Assembly: GCA_964384375.1 (NCBI GenBank)
Contig: CAYLLN010000024.1
Location: 1 to 64,000 of the forward strand
DNA from: CAYLLN01 sp964384375
GTDB lineage: Bacteria; Planctomycetota; Planctomycetia; Pirellulales; Pirellulaceae
Direction: 5' to 3'
DNA: 64,000 nt
Shown here piece by piece: positions 43,471 through 51,664 of the stretch (its first letter is position 1; each line of letters starts with the position of its first letter). The notes beneath the pieces were generated by a model. That model was not told the DNA's origin, did not search any database, and saw only the letters and a list, made by a program, of their open reading frames with translations. The position numbers and the translations under genes are program-made.

Positions 43471-44370
43471 TCAATCAAGATTTGGGATTGGCTGTTCATC
43501 CAACCGATTGCAGAGCAGCGCGAGCGTGCTGCCGGGCAGGCCGTTGCGGATGATCTTGACACTCCCGTCCGAGAGGCCAAATTGGCAAATGCCGGGGTGC
43601 CAGCTGCCGAACTGGCTGTTGATGGCGGTATTGATGCTGATGGCAATCGGCTGCGAAGCGCTGCCGCGGCGGTGATAGGTCAGATTCTCGCTGGCGCTGA
43701 GGATCATTCCGTCCTGGGCAAAGTCGTTTAACAACCTCAGTTGGACGTGCTTCTCCCCGAAGAGAATGGTATTGCTAAGGCCGTCGGTAATTTCGGCCAA
43801 CCGAAGCCCCGCTAGCACATGATTGCTGTTGACCAATTGAAAGGCGCCGGTTGTTGGCACCGTGCCCGTGTCACCCGTGCAGGCGGCGTAGTCCGAAGGC
43901 ATTCCCATCACTGTGCTGCCGGATGTGATGGGGCTTAGTAAAGGGTTCCCTCGCCGGGTTGGGCAGAAGAAGATTTTGATTCTTGTTTCGCGAACTGCCA
44001 CCATGATCGGGTTGGTCGAGGTGTGATTGTTCATCCCATCGGTTTGAGAAACGCCAGCAATGGGATTCTTGTAGGTGTTGTAAAGGTTGGACTGCTCGAT
44101 AAAGGGCATCAATTGCAGCGCCCAGGTATGTCGGTTTTGTCCGCCACCCGAACGCGCGTAAGGAAGTTTCAAGAACACGTCGTGGTGGTTGTGTGCGGAT
44201 AGCACGAGCTGCCTGAGATTGTTCTGACACTGCGCCCGCCGAGCCGATTCACGAGCTGCTTGCACAGCAGGCAGGAGCATGGCCACCAGCACTCCGATGA
44301 TGGCGATCACCACCAGCAGCTCCACCAACGTAAATCCGCGACCCCGAGTGCGTTTGGAGAAGGAGAACAT
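43471..44370 (-). CDS. DUF1559 type II pseudopilin-like protein
   Basis: 299 aa. Prepilin signal RGRGFTLVELLVVIAIIGVL with cleavage after Gly12 and a long hydrophobic N-terminal helix. Then AARESARRAQCQNNLRQLVLSAHNHHDVF, the conserved start of DUF1559, and a C-terminal H-x-G-G-like block (SQFGSWHPGICQFGLSDGSVKII). A major planctomycete-specific expansion; members probably form pili or surface fibres that hold substrate. Part of the leftward operon. Confidence 0.95.
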   Translation of the reverse strand: MFSFSKRTRGRGFTLVELLVVIAIIGVLVAMLLPAVQAARESARRAQCQNNLRQLVLSAHNHHDVFLKLPYARSGGGQNRHTWALQLMPFIEQSNLYNTYKNPIAGVSQTDGMNNHTSTNPIMVAVRETRIKIFFCPTRRGNPLLSPITSGSTVMGMPSDYAACTGDTGTVPTTGAFQLVNSNHVLAGLRLAEITDGLSNTILFGEKHVQLRLLNDFAQDGMILSASENLTYHRRGSASQPIAISINTAINSQFGSWHPGICQFGLSDGSVKIIRNGLPGSTLALLCNRLDEQPIPNLD

Positions 44371-44427
44371 TGCAAAGACCCTCAGAAATGAAACGGATGT
44401 GAATTCCTCTTTAGAAGCCGCGGCAGC

Positions 44428-47400
44428 TCAGCGACCTGGCTCCGCGACCGCAGCCCGATGTGTGAACCACAGCAACGAGCCTCCTCGGCCGGGACTACGA
44501 AATTGAAGGACACCGCCCCCTTGGACGGTCTCCCCTGCTGCCGTCGCGACTCCCGTCGCTGGATCGATCCAGCGCACGGCATACTCCAGCTTCGCTTCGG
44601 ATAGATCCACCGAGACTTCGCCCCCCTGCGACGCCCAAACGAGCATCTCTCGCTGCGCGTCGGCCAGGGCGGGGAGTTTCCCTGCGATATCATCGACCGG
44701 CTTCATCCGGGTCACGGCGGCAAGCAAGTCGCGGTCGGTGGTTCGCGGCAGTGCGGGCAGCGAGCCGCCAGCCAGGAGCACATCCCATCCGGACGCTCCG
44801 TCAAGGGATGCGGTCACCGCCAGGTTGGGAAACCGGCTGCGATACTCTTTCACGGCACGTGCAATCGACTCGCTCGAGCGGGACTTATTCCCCTTCCACT
44901 CCCGCAGCTGCTGCCGCGGCGCCAGATTCGCGGCGCTGGGCGGGTCGTAAATTTGGCCATCTGGTGCGTACCACCAATATTTGATGTCGATCACCGAAAC
45001 GAGCTTGGCCCGCTCGCGATCGGCCAGCACTGCGTCTTGCACGTCCTTCGTCGCACTGAGTCCAACCAGGACGGGACGATCGTATTCGCGGCACCACTCG
45101 GCCACCGTGTCGAGCCAGAACTGCACAAAGAGCAGCGGCCCCGTGAACTCCTCGCCAATCTGAAAAACGACGTTCTGCTTGTGGCCTAGAACGTCGAGGC
45201 AGTGGCGGATGTATCGGCGGTGCAGTTCGCGGCGCTCGGGATGAGAGACATCGTAAAATGAGTCGGCCATAAAGATTCGCTTGCGGCCCACGTACTCCGG
45301 AGGCTCGGGAAACCCCGTCGCTTGCAAGCAGTTTGCCGGCCGCCAGGGAAAGTCGGCCCAGTGCGCACCAGCCTCGAGGATGTTGTGTTGGAAGTACATC
45401 TGCTGGACGAGCACCAGCCCCTTCTGGTCGCACTGATCGGCAAACTCCGCCAGCCGCGCGAAGTACCAAGGATTGAACTTTGTCAGGTCGTACCGGCTCA
45501 GTCCGTCCCACGCTTGCCCCTTGCCACTGCGAGCCCACGGCAGTTCGTAAAACGGCGCCCACACTGCGGCATCGCTCCGCCTCAGCATCTGATGGTCATC
45601 GCGGCGGCGGTCGTACCACAGCCCCCAGTGGTGATCGAGCGCGACCGTGCGGTCGCTCAGCATCTGATCCGTTAATTCATCCAGGTTGTCGGTAAATCCA
45701 GCGCCCGTGCGGCTTGGAACGAAACGCGTTACGCCGACGCCCAATTCCGCCGCCCGCGACGGCAAGGTGTGGCCCCGCCACCAAACCGTATTCATGCGCT
45801 TGCCGGCCAGGACCGCACCATCCACGGCAAGCCAACCGTTTTTCAGCGCCAGCGAATGGGAAGCATGTGCTTTGCCTGCCGGCGAAGGCAATTCGTCAAA
45901 TCGGGGAATTGCAGGATTCCCGGGGACCTTGGCGACGATGCTCGCCGGTCGCAATACTTCCTCCGCCCGCGGGCCAATACGCTCGCGCAGTTGCTGCGCG
46001 AAAAGGCTGTCCGGATCGGTGAATTCATTGAGATCGCGCCAGTGGCCGTCGCCGACGAACTGCCCCCACACGCCGATCGCCCAATTCTGTCCGGTGGGAG
46101 GCATGCGGCACGTTATCAGTGGCGCCGTACAGTTCCACAACACCGAGTTGGCAGTGGCCCAGCCTACGCCTTGGTCTTCGGTTTCCCGGTTGGTAAGTGC
46201 CAGGCCCCCACCATCGATCTCGACGTTGTCGAAGAGTACGCCCGTCGCCCAACTCGCCGTCGGCCCGCTAAAGCTGTGAGCGCGCTCCGCTCGGCAATTC
46301 ACAAAGGCATTGGGGCCACAGGCCAGATGCCCCGTCGAAAAGTCGTGTCGCCCCTCCTCCGCGCGGCAGCGCAAGAACAGCGTTTGCTGACCCGCTGTGA
46401 AAAACGTCAGTCGGCGGTGCCCGCCGATTTCTGATACAGGATGAGACGATTGGCAATCCGCGACTGTAACATGCCGCGCGGATTCCCAAATCGCCACCGC
46501 CGAGCCGGCCAAGTGGGCGAACGATACTCGCCGCACCCACACATCCTCGGCCCCTTCAATCACGATGCCGGTCCAAGCGTGCTGCTCATCGAGTGAATTC
46601 TGCGAGTCGAAAGCCGACTCGATGCGCAGGTTTTCCACGCCGGCCCGCCGCAGCCGTCCTGGCCAGGAGTATTTCCGGACGTGGCTGGGACTTAATGACG
46701 AATCGATCGCAGAAGTCAGTGGAGCATCGAGCGTGATGGATTGCCCATCGATTTCCGCAATCCTCCGGTCCCAACACTGGTCCAGCGTGCCAGGCCGCCA
46801 GTCAAGGTACGAGCCACGATCGCGTGAGGGAAAACGGTTCATGCCCAGTGCGGAGATCCACTCCTCTGTGCTGGGATGCTCGACCACCACCGCGTCGCCA
46901 ACCGCGAGTCCGACCGTGGACTCCAGACGGATTTGATTGGCATTAACCGGCACGTAGGCATCGAGAATGGTGCGGGGCTTGTCCTCGAACTGTTGATCCC
47001 GCTTGCCGCTGATTTCGATCACCGCCCGGCGATCGGTTCCGGTGGCAACCAGCACCGTAGTGTCCCCCTGGCCCCGGAGCACGACGCCGGATGCCAGCCG
47101 TAGCTGGCCCGCGAACTCATACCGTCCTGAAGGCAGCAGTACTGCTCCGCGAAATCCGGCGGCTACGACAGGCAACCGCGCAATCGAGTCAATGGCGGCC
47201 TGGATTCGCGGGCCACACTCGCCTGGAGCGGGTGCCACTACTGCCCGCACTGGAACCTCAGGAATCGGCTCGCCGGCAGCAAAGCCAGCGAAAGAGAAGT
47301 CCGGCATCCGGTCGCCGCGCGGGGACCTTGCATAGACCAGTCGGCCATTTTCCAAGTCCACATACCGCTTCATGGGCCCTGCCGCGAACAGGGCAGGGCA

Positions 47401-47445
47401 GCCAAGAGTGGTCGTTGCTATCAGCAGCAGGATGCGAAACAGCAT
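44428..47445 (-). CDS. Bimodular beta-helix / DUF6298-type putative polysaccharide-active enzyme
   Basis: 1005 aa from the ATG at 47445, with signal peptide (LFRILLLIATTTLGCPALFA). Residues about 55-530 form a pectate-lyase-like right-handed beta-helix: PRIQAAIDSIARLPV, GAVLLPSGRYEFAGQLRL, VVLRGQGDTTVLVATG, then repeated strand turns (WVRRVSFAHLAGSAVAIWES). Residues about 560-1000 look like a TIM-barrel glycosidase of the DUF6298 kind (RHCLDVLGHKQNVVFQIGEEFTGP, VSVIDIKYWWYAPDGQIYD, WASQGGEVSVDL). First gene of the operon, 121 bases from the divergent regulator. Precise activity unknown; catalytic residues were not assigned. Confidence 0.8.
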   Translation of the reverse strand: MLFRILLLIATTTLGCPALFAAGPMKRYVDLENGRLVYARSPRGDRMPDFSFAGFAAGEPIPEVPVRAVVAPAPGECGPRIQAAIDSIARLPVVAAGFRGAVLLPSGRYEFAGQLRLASGVVLRGQGDTTVLVATGTDRRAVIEISGKRDQQFEDKPRTILDAYVPVNANQIRLESTVGLAVGDAVVVEHPSTEEWISALGMNRFPSRDRGSYLDWRPGTLDQCWDRRIAEIDGQSITLDAPLTSAIDSSLSPSHVRKYSWPGRLRRAGVENLRIESAFDSQNSLDEQHAWTGIVIEGAEDVWVRRVSFAHLAGSAVAIWESARHVTVADCQSSHPVSEIGGHRRLTFFTAGQQTLFLRCRAEEGRHDFSTGHLACGPNAFVNCRAERAHSFSGPTASWATGVLFDNVEIDGGGLALTNRETEDQGVGWATANSVLWNCTAPLITCRMPPTGQNWAIGVWGQFVGDGHWRDLNEFTDPDSLFAQQLRERIGPRAEEVLRPASIVAKVPGNPAIPRFDELPSPAGKAHASHSLALKNGWLAVDGAVLAGKRMNTVWWRGHTLPSRAAELGVGVTRFVPSRTGAGFTDNLDELTDQMLSDRTVALDHHWGLWYDRRRDDHQMLRRSDAAVWAPFYELPWARSGKGQAWDGLSRYDLTKFNPWYFARLAEFADQCDQKGLVLVQQMYFQHNILEAGAHWADFPWRPANCLQATGFPEPPEYVGRKRIFMADSFYDVSHPERRELHRRYIRHCLDVLGHKQNVVFQIGEEFTGPLLFVQFWLDTVAEWCREYDRPVLVGLSATKDVQDAVLADRERAKLVSVIDIKYWWYAPDGQIYDPPSAANLAPRQQLREWKGNKSRSSESIARAVKEYRSRFPNLAVTASLDGASGWDVLLAGGSLPALPRTTDRDLLAAVTRMKPVDDIAGKLPALADAQREMLVWASQGGEVSVDLSEAKLEYAVRWIDPATGVATAAGETVQGGGVLQFRSPGRGGSLLWFTHRAAVAEPGR

Positions 47446-47566
47446 GGAAAACAGGCCTTCGGAACCGAGTGGATCGAAGCCCAATTGCGGAAGAGTGGGT
47501 TGAAATGTAACTGAGATCCCAGTAAGATGCAACAGCCAAGTCAAAAAATCCCTCTTTCAGACACTT
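47446..47566. promoter_or_regulatory. Divergent control region with a possible operator
   Basis: The 121-base gap between the operon and the GntR-type regulator must contain both promoters. ACTGAGATCCCAGT (47510-47523) is a near-palindrome (ACTG...CAGT around GATC) and is a candidate operator. No clear -10/-35 pair could be picked. Confidence 0.35.
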
Positions 47567-48244
47567 ATGGCTGCTCGCACCAATGGCCATCGCTCGGTCC
47601 CACCCCCGCGGGCTTTTCTCAAGGACGAAGCCTACCTCCAACTTCGCCAGCGGCTGCTCGACAGCCACTACCTGCCGGGGTCATTCCTCTCGGAACGCCA
47701 GCTCGCCCGCGAATTGGGTATGAGCAAGACGCCCATCAAGGCCGCGCTCGAACGCCTGGACGCCGAGGGCTTCATTTCGATCTCGCCTCAACAGGGAATC
47801 GTTGTTCGCGAGTTATCGATTCGTGAAATCGCCGATCAGTATGAGATTCGGATCGCCCTCGAATCGTATGTCCTGCGCACCTTGGCGGGGCGTTTGACCG
47901 AGCCGCAGGTCGCTGCCGTGCGGGAGAACTTGCAATCCCACGCCCAACTCCGCGGCACGGGGAATGTTGCTCGGGGAGTCGAAATCGATGCCGCCTTCCA
48001 CACGCAATTTGTGCAATTCCTCGACAACCTGGAGATCACTCGCGTTTTCAGCCAACTTCGCGACCGGATGCAGCGCGTCGTCACACGAGTTTTCCAACGC
48101 AGCCCGACGCGGATCGATGCCAGCCACGACGAGCACGCGGCTATTGCCGAAGCCTTGATTTCCGGACAGGGCGCCGCTGCGGCCGAACTTATTGCTGCGC
48201 ACCTGGAACGCGGCAAGCAACTGATCCTTGCGCCACGAGGCTAG
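47567..48244 (+). CDS. GntR-family (FadR/FCD type) transcriptional regulator
   Basis: 225 aa. The winged helix-turn-helix is FLSERQLARELGMSKTPIKAALERLDAEGFISISPQQGIVV, followed by IREIADQYEIRIALESYVLRTLA, the usual junction to an FCD effector domain with its metal-binding acidic and histidine residues (IDAAFHTQFVQF, HDEHAAIAEAL). Typically binds a sugar acid or related metabolite and controls adjacent genes. Placed divergently from the cell-wall degradation operon, so it probably regulates it and itself. Confidence 0.93.
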   Translation: MAARTNGHRSVPPPRAFLKDEAYLQLRQRLLDSHYLPGSFLSERQLARELGMSKTPIKAALERLDAEGFISISPQQGIVVRELSIREIADQYEIRIALESYVLRTLAGRLTEPQVAAVRENLQSHAQLRGTGNVARGVEIDAAFHTQFVQFLDNLEITRVFSQLRDRMQRVVTRVFQRSPTRIDASHDEHAAIAEALISGQGAAAAELIAAHLERGKQLILAPRG

Positions 48245-49125
48245 ATAGTCAATTACCGTGCGTCCCCGTGCGGGACCCTCTTCGTAACAAATCTCTTCTT
48301 GGCGAAAGCTGCATAGCGTTTCTGAGCAAACGCTTAGAGAGTTCGAGTCCCTTTCAGTCGGCCTAAAACCGAAAGGAACCCGCTAAACGGTCGATGACCG
48401 ACGGTACAAGTCCGCAAGCTATTACGGCATTCCGATAAAGAAGTTCCTAAATAGATAGAGCCGCCGAGGCCGCTTCGCCCAAAGCGCCACCATCCATCGC
48501 GTCACAGCCGGAATCGAAAGTCACAAAGTAAGGAACAGCTCGACGTATCGGATTGCCAACTCGCCTCGCCCTGACTTCTACATTTCGATGCCAAAAATGT
48601 GAACCGTTCGCACGTCCTTGGCCCAACCTCAGGCAGCGACTTCAGCTCATCGGTTTGCGGACCAGGCGAGAAGCAACAGGACGATCAGGATGCTCGTAAG
48701 CGTGATCGACAGGCAAGCGATTTTCTAGAGGCGTTTGCCAGCTTACTGCCCAAATCGAGCGCACCGCCGATCTTGCAGCAGGGCGGATGATAGCGGCCGT
48801 AGCAGAGCGTTCGTAAATTGTGCATGCCCAGTCGTGAGACTGCCAGTCAGAATGTTGCCAATGCAAGCGGTGCGGCATCCGGCCAAGGATCTCGTGCATC
48901 TCCACGATTTCCACGCCACGGTTCTGCTTTTCATGGGACTGGACCACACGCGGTGGACTTATCGGCACGCGGGACGCGACTACCGGCTGACTGATCCACG
49001 GCAACGTCTTGCAGCCGATTCTGGCATAGCAGGCTGGCCAATGGCTGCTCGCTTGCTGGGTCTCAACTATACTCAAGCAATCGCCCGCCTCCCGCCGTTT
49101 ACGCTCGCCCCACTCTCTCTTGCCC
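48245..49125. other. Gene-free gap containing a decayed gene end
   Basis: About 880 bases. 48245-48870 shows no supportable gene; a segment at 48320-48360 has a T-loop-like GTTCGAGTCC but no tRNA fold. 48876-49029 is the DUF1501 remnant described separately. Confidence 0.6.
48876..49029 (+). pseudogene. 3' remnant of a DUF1501 gene
   Basis: HPAKDLVHLHDFHATVLLFM, then GLDHTRWTYRHAGRDYRLTD, matches the extreme C-terminus of DUF1501 proteins; the intact copy downstream ends IDHTRLTFRYQGRQYRLTDV. After LTD a frameshift (about 48996) is needed to read HGNVLQPILA and the TAG at 49027. No upstream part of the gene survives. Debris of an earlier PSCyt/DUF1501 pair just before the current one. Confidence 0.8.
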
Positions 49126-51657
49126 ATGCGTTTCCGCTGTCTTTTAGCGCTGCTTGTGACCTTGGCTGCGGTGGGTCCGCTGGCGGGCGCGCCCGTCGAA
49201 TTCAATCGCGATATTCGCCCGATCCTGGCCGAGAACTGCTTCTATTGCCACGGCCAGGACGCCAACAAACGACAAGCAGAGCTGCGGCTGGACGTGCGCG
49301 ACGACGCTGTGCGCGCCAAAGCGATCGTTCCCGGTGACGTTGCGGCGAGTGAGTTCGTTCGCCGCATTCACACCAGCGCCGCCGATGAGCAGATGCCGCC
49401 TCCAGATTCCAACCGCCGGCTCTCGCCCGAGCAAAAGAAGCTGCTGGAGCAATGGATAGCCGAGGGCGCCATTTATCAGTCGCATTGGGCGTTTATCGCG
49501 CCGATGCGACCTGCATTGCCGGAAATCGAAAACGGCCAGCGGGCCAGAAATCCTCTGGACCGATTTGTGCTCGCCAAGCTCGATGCCGTTGGCCTTACGC
49601 CGTCGCCGCCAGCCGACCGGGCGACGCTGATCAAGCGATTGTCGGCCGATCTGACCGGCTTGCCGCCGGTGCCAGCCGAGGTCGATACCTTTGTCGCCGA
49701 TGCGTCTCCCGATGCGTATGAACGGCTGGTCGATCGTTTAGTAGCCAGTCCGCACTATGGCGAGCGGATGGCCCTCCCCTGGCTCGATGCCGCTCGTTAT
49801 GCCGACAGCAACGGCTTTCAGCAGGATGGCGACACCTGGCAGTGGATTTGGCGCGACTGGGTGGTGCGGGCGCTCAATGCCGATCTCCCCTTCGATCAAT
49901 TCACGACGTGGCAACTTGCCGGCGACCTGCTGCCGGACGCCACGACCGATCAGAAGATCGCCAGCGGCTTTAATCGCAACCACTTGCTGAATGGCGAAGG
50001 CGGGGCGATCGCCGAGGAGCAGCGGTGGGTGATTCTGTTCGACCGGATCGACACGACGGCTACGACCTGGCTCGGCCTGACGATGGCCTGTGCCCAGTGC
50101 CACGATCACAAGTACGACCCGCTGACGCAGCGCGATTATTACAGCCTGCTTGACGCTTTTAACCGCGTTCCCGAATCCGGAACACCGCAATACTTTTCGT
50201 CACGGATTCGCGTGGCCAATCCGGTGCTGGAATTGCCGACCGCTGACAACAAGGCCAAGACCGCCGAGTGGGAGTCGCAAATTGCCGCGGCCGATGCAGA
50301 AGCAAAAATCGCCGCCGACGCCGCCTACCAGGGGTGGCTGACGGGGATCGCTGCTGGTGGCAAACCGGCGGAAGTCAGCGGTCTGGCCGAGGCGATCGTT
50401 GCGATCCTGCACAAGGCCGAAGGGGAGCGATCGGACGACGAGAAGAAGACGCTCGAAACCAGCTTGCGAAAGCACTTCGACGACAAGGTGAGGAAGGACC
50501 TGGCCGGCAAAGTGCCGCAGCTTGCCAAGCTCGATCGGCTCCGCAATCAACTCACCGACTATCGGGCCGACCAGCTGCCACGCGTGATGATCATGAGCGA
50601 CGCTCAGCCGCGGGAGACAAAGATCCTCAGCCGCGGCGAATACCTGAATCCGACAGAAAAAGTGTCGTTCGCCACGCCCGCGTTCTTGCCACCGTTGCCC
50701 GCGGGAGCGCCGACCAATCGCCTGGGGCTGGCGCAGTGGCTCGTATCGCCCGACCATCCGCTCACCGCCCGCGTGCAGGTCAATCGGATGTGGCAGCATT
50801 TCTTCGGTGCGGGGATCGTGAAGACGGCCGAGGATTTTGGCGTGCAGAGCGAGCATCCCCTTCACGGCCCGCTCCTCGATTGGCTGGCCGTCGAATTTCG
50901 CGATTCGGGTTGGAGCACGAAAGCCATGCATCGGCGGATTGTGACGAGTAACACGTATCGTCAATCGAGCCGCGTGACACCGGAACTGCGAGCCCGCGAT
51001 CTCGAGAATCGTCTGTATGCCCGCGCCAGCCGCTTCCGCATGCCTTCGTTACTCGTGCGCGACTGGTCGCTGGCGGCTGCCGGCGTGCTCGACACCCGGA
51101 TCGGCGGCCAGCCGGTCTATCCCTATCAGCCCGACGATATCTGGGAAGCACTGGCGATCACGAAGGAGCGGGACTTTACCTATCCGGCGTCTTCCGGAGC
51201 CGACCTCTATCGCCGCAGTCTCTATACCTTCTGGCGGCGGACAGTCGGGCCGGCCAATATGTTCGACGCTTCGAGCCGCCAGGCCTGCCGCGTACGATTG
51301 ACGACGACGAGCACGCCGCTGCACGCATTGACCACGCTGAACGACAAAACCTGGGTCGAAGCGGCCCGGCTACTCGCCGAACACGCGACACAGGCCACTC
51401 CCGACCTCGATTCCCGCTTAGCATTCGCCTTTCACCGCGCCGCCTGCCGCCCCGCGAAGGAGAATGACATCGCCATTCTTCGCCGGTCGTACGACAAACA
51501 GCTCGCGATTTATCGCGCCGACCCGGCGGCGGCTCAATCGCTGCTGGGTGTCGGAGCAGCGCCTCGTGCTGCCTCGCTCGACGCAGCCGAGCACGCGGCT
51601 TTGACCGCTGTGTGTCTGATGATCTTCAATCTCGACGAAACACTGACGCGAGAGTGA
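49126..51657 (+). CDS. PSCyt1/DUF1549/DUF1553 (PSD1) cytochrome c-type protein
   Basis: 843 aa from the ATG at 49126. Signal peptide (CLLALLVTLAAVGPLAGA). Planctomycete cytochrome c domain with haem site NCFYCHGQDANKRQAELRLD. DUF1549 follows (NPLDRFVLAKLDAVGLTPSP, SPHYGERMALPWLDAARYAD, a second CxxCH in TMACAQCHDHKYDPL), then DUF1553 (FLPPLPAGAPTNRLGLAQWL, VNRMWQHFFGAGIVKTAEDFG, FWRRTVGPANMFDASSRQACRVR). Very common pair partner of DUF1501. Role unproven: suggested in extracellular oxidation or polysaccharide processing. Confidence 0.95.
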   Translation: MRFRCLLALLVTLAAVGPLAGAPVEFNRDIRPILAENCFYCHGQDANKRQAELRLDVRDDAVRAKAIVPGDVAASEFVRRIHTSAADEQMPPPDSNRRLSPEQKKLLEQWIAEGAIYQSHWAFIAPMRPALPEIENGQRARNPLDRFVLAKLDAVGLTPSPPADRATLIKRLSADLTGLPPVPAEVDTFVADASPDAYERLVDRLVASPHYGERMALPWLDAARYADSNGFQQDGDTWQWIWRDWVVRALNADLPFDQFTTWQLAGDLLPDATTDQKIASGFNRNHLLNGEGGAIAEEQRWVILFDRIDTTATTWLGLTMACAQCHDHKYDPLTQRDYYSLLDAFNRVPESGTPQYFSSRIRVANPVLELPTADNKAKTAEWESQIAAADAEAKIAADAAYQGWLTGIAAGGKPAEVSGLAEAIVAILHKAEGERSDDEKKTLETSLRKHFDDKVRKDLAGKVPQLAKLDRLRNQLTDYRADQLPRVMIMSDAQPRETKILSRGEYLNPTEKVSFATPAFLPPLPAGAPTNRLGLAQWLVSPDHPLTARVQVNRMWQHFFGAGIVKTAEDFGVQSEHPLHGPLLDWLAVEFRDSGWSTKAMHRRIVTSNTYRQSSRVTPELRARDLENRLYARASRFRMPSLLVRDWSLAAAGVLDTRIGGQPVYPYQPDDIWEALAITKERDFTYPASSGADLYRRSLYTFWRRTVGPANMFDASSRQACRVRLTTTSTPLHALTTLNDKTWVEAARLLAEHATQATPDLDSRLAFAFHRAACRPAKENDIAILRRSYDKQLAIYRADPAAAQSLLGVGAAPRAASLDAAEHAALTAVCLMIFNLDETLTRE

Positions 51658-51664
51658 ATTGCCC

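Noticed and set aside
48320..48375. tRNA-like segment with GTTCGAGTCC and a 7-bp hairpin before it
   Set aside because: T-stem has a mismatch, no acceptor partner or D-arm is present upstream, and the hairpin loop does not fit an anticodon loop.
48642..48730. Leftward hydrophobic frame (LTSILIVLLLLAW) as a small membrane protein
   Set aside because: A stop codon lies directly before it and no start codon or ribosome site is available.
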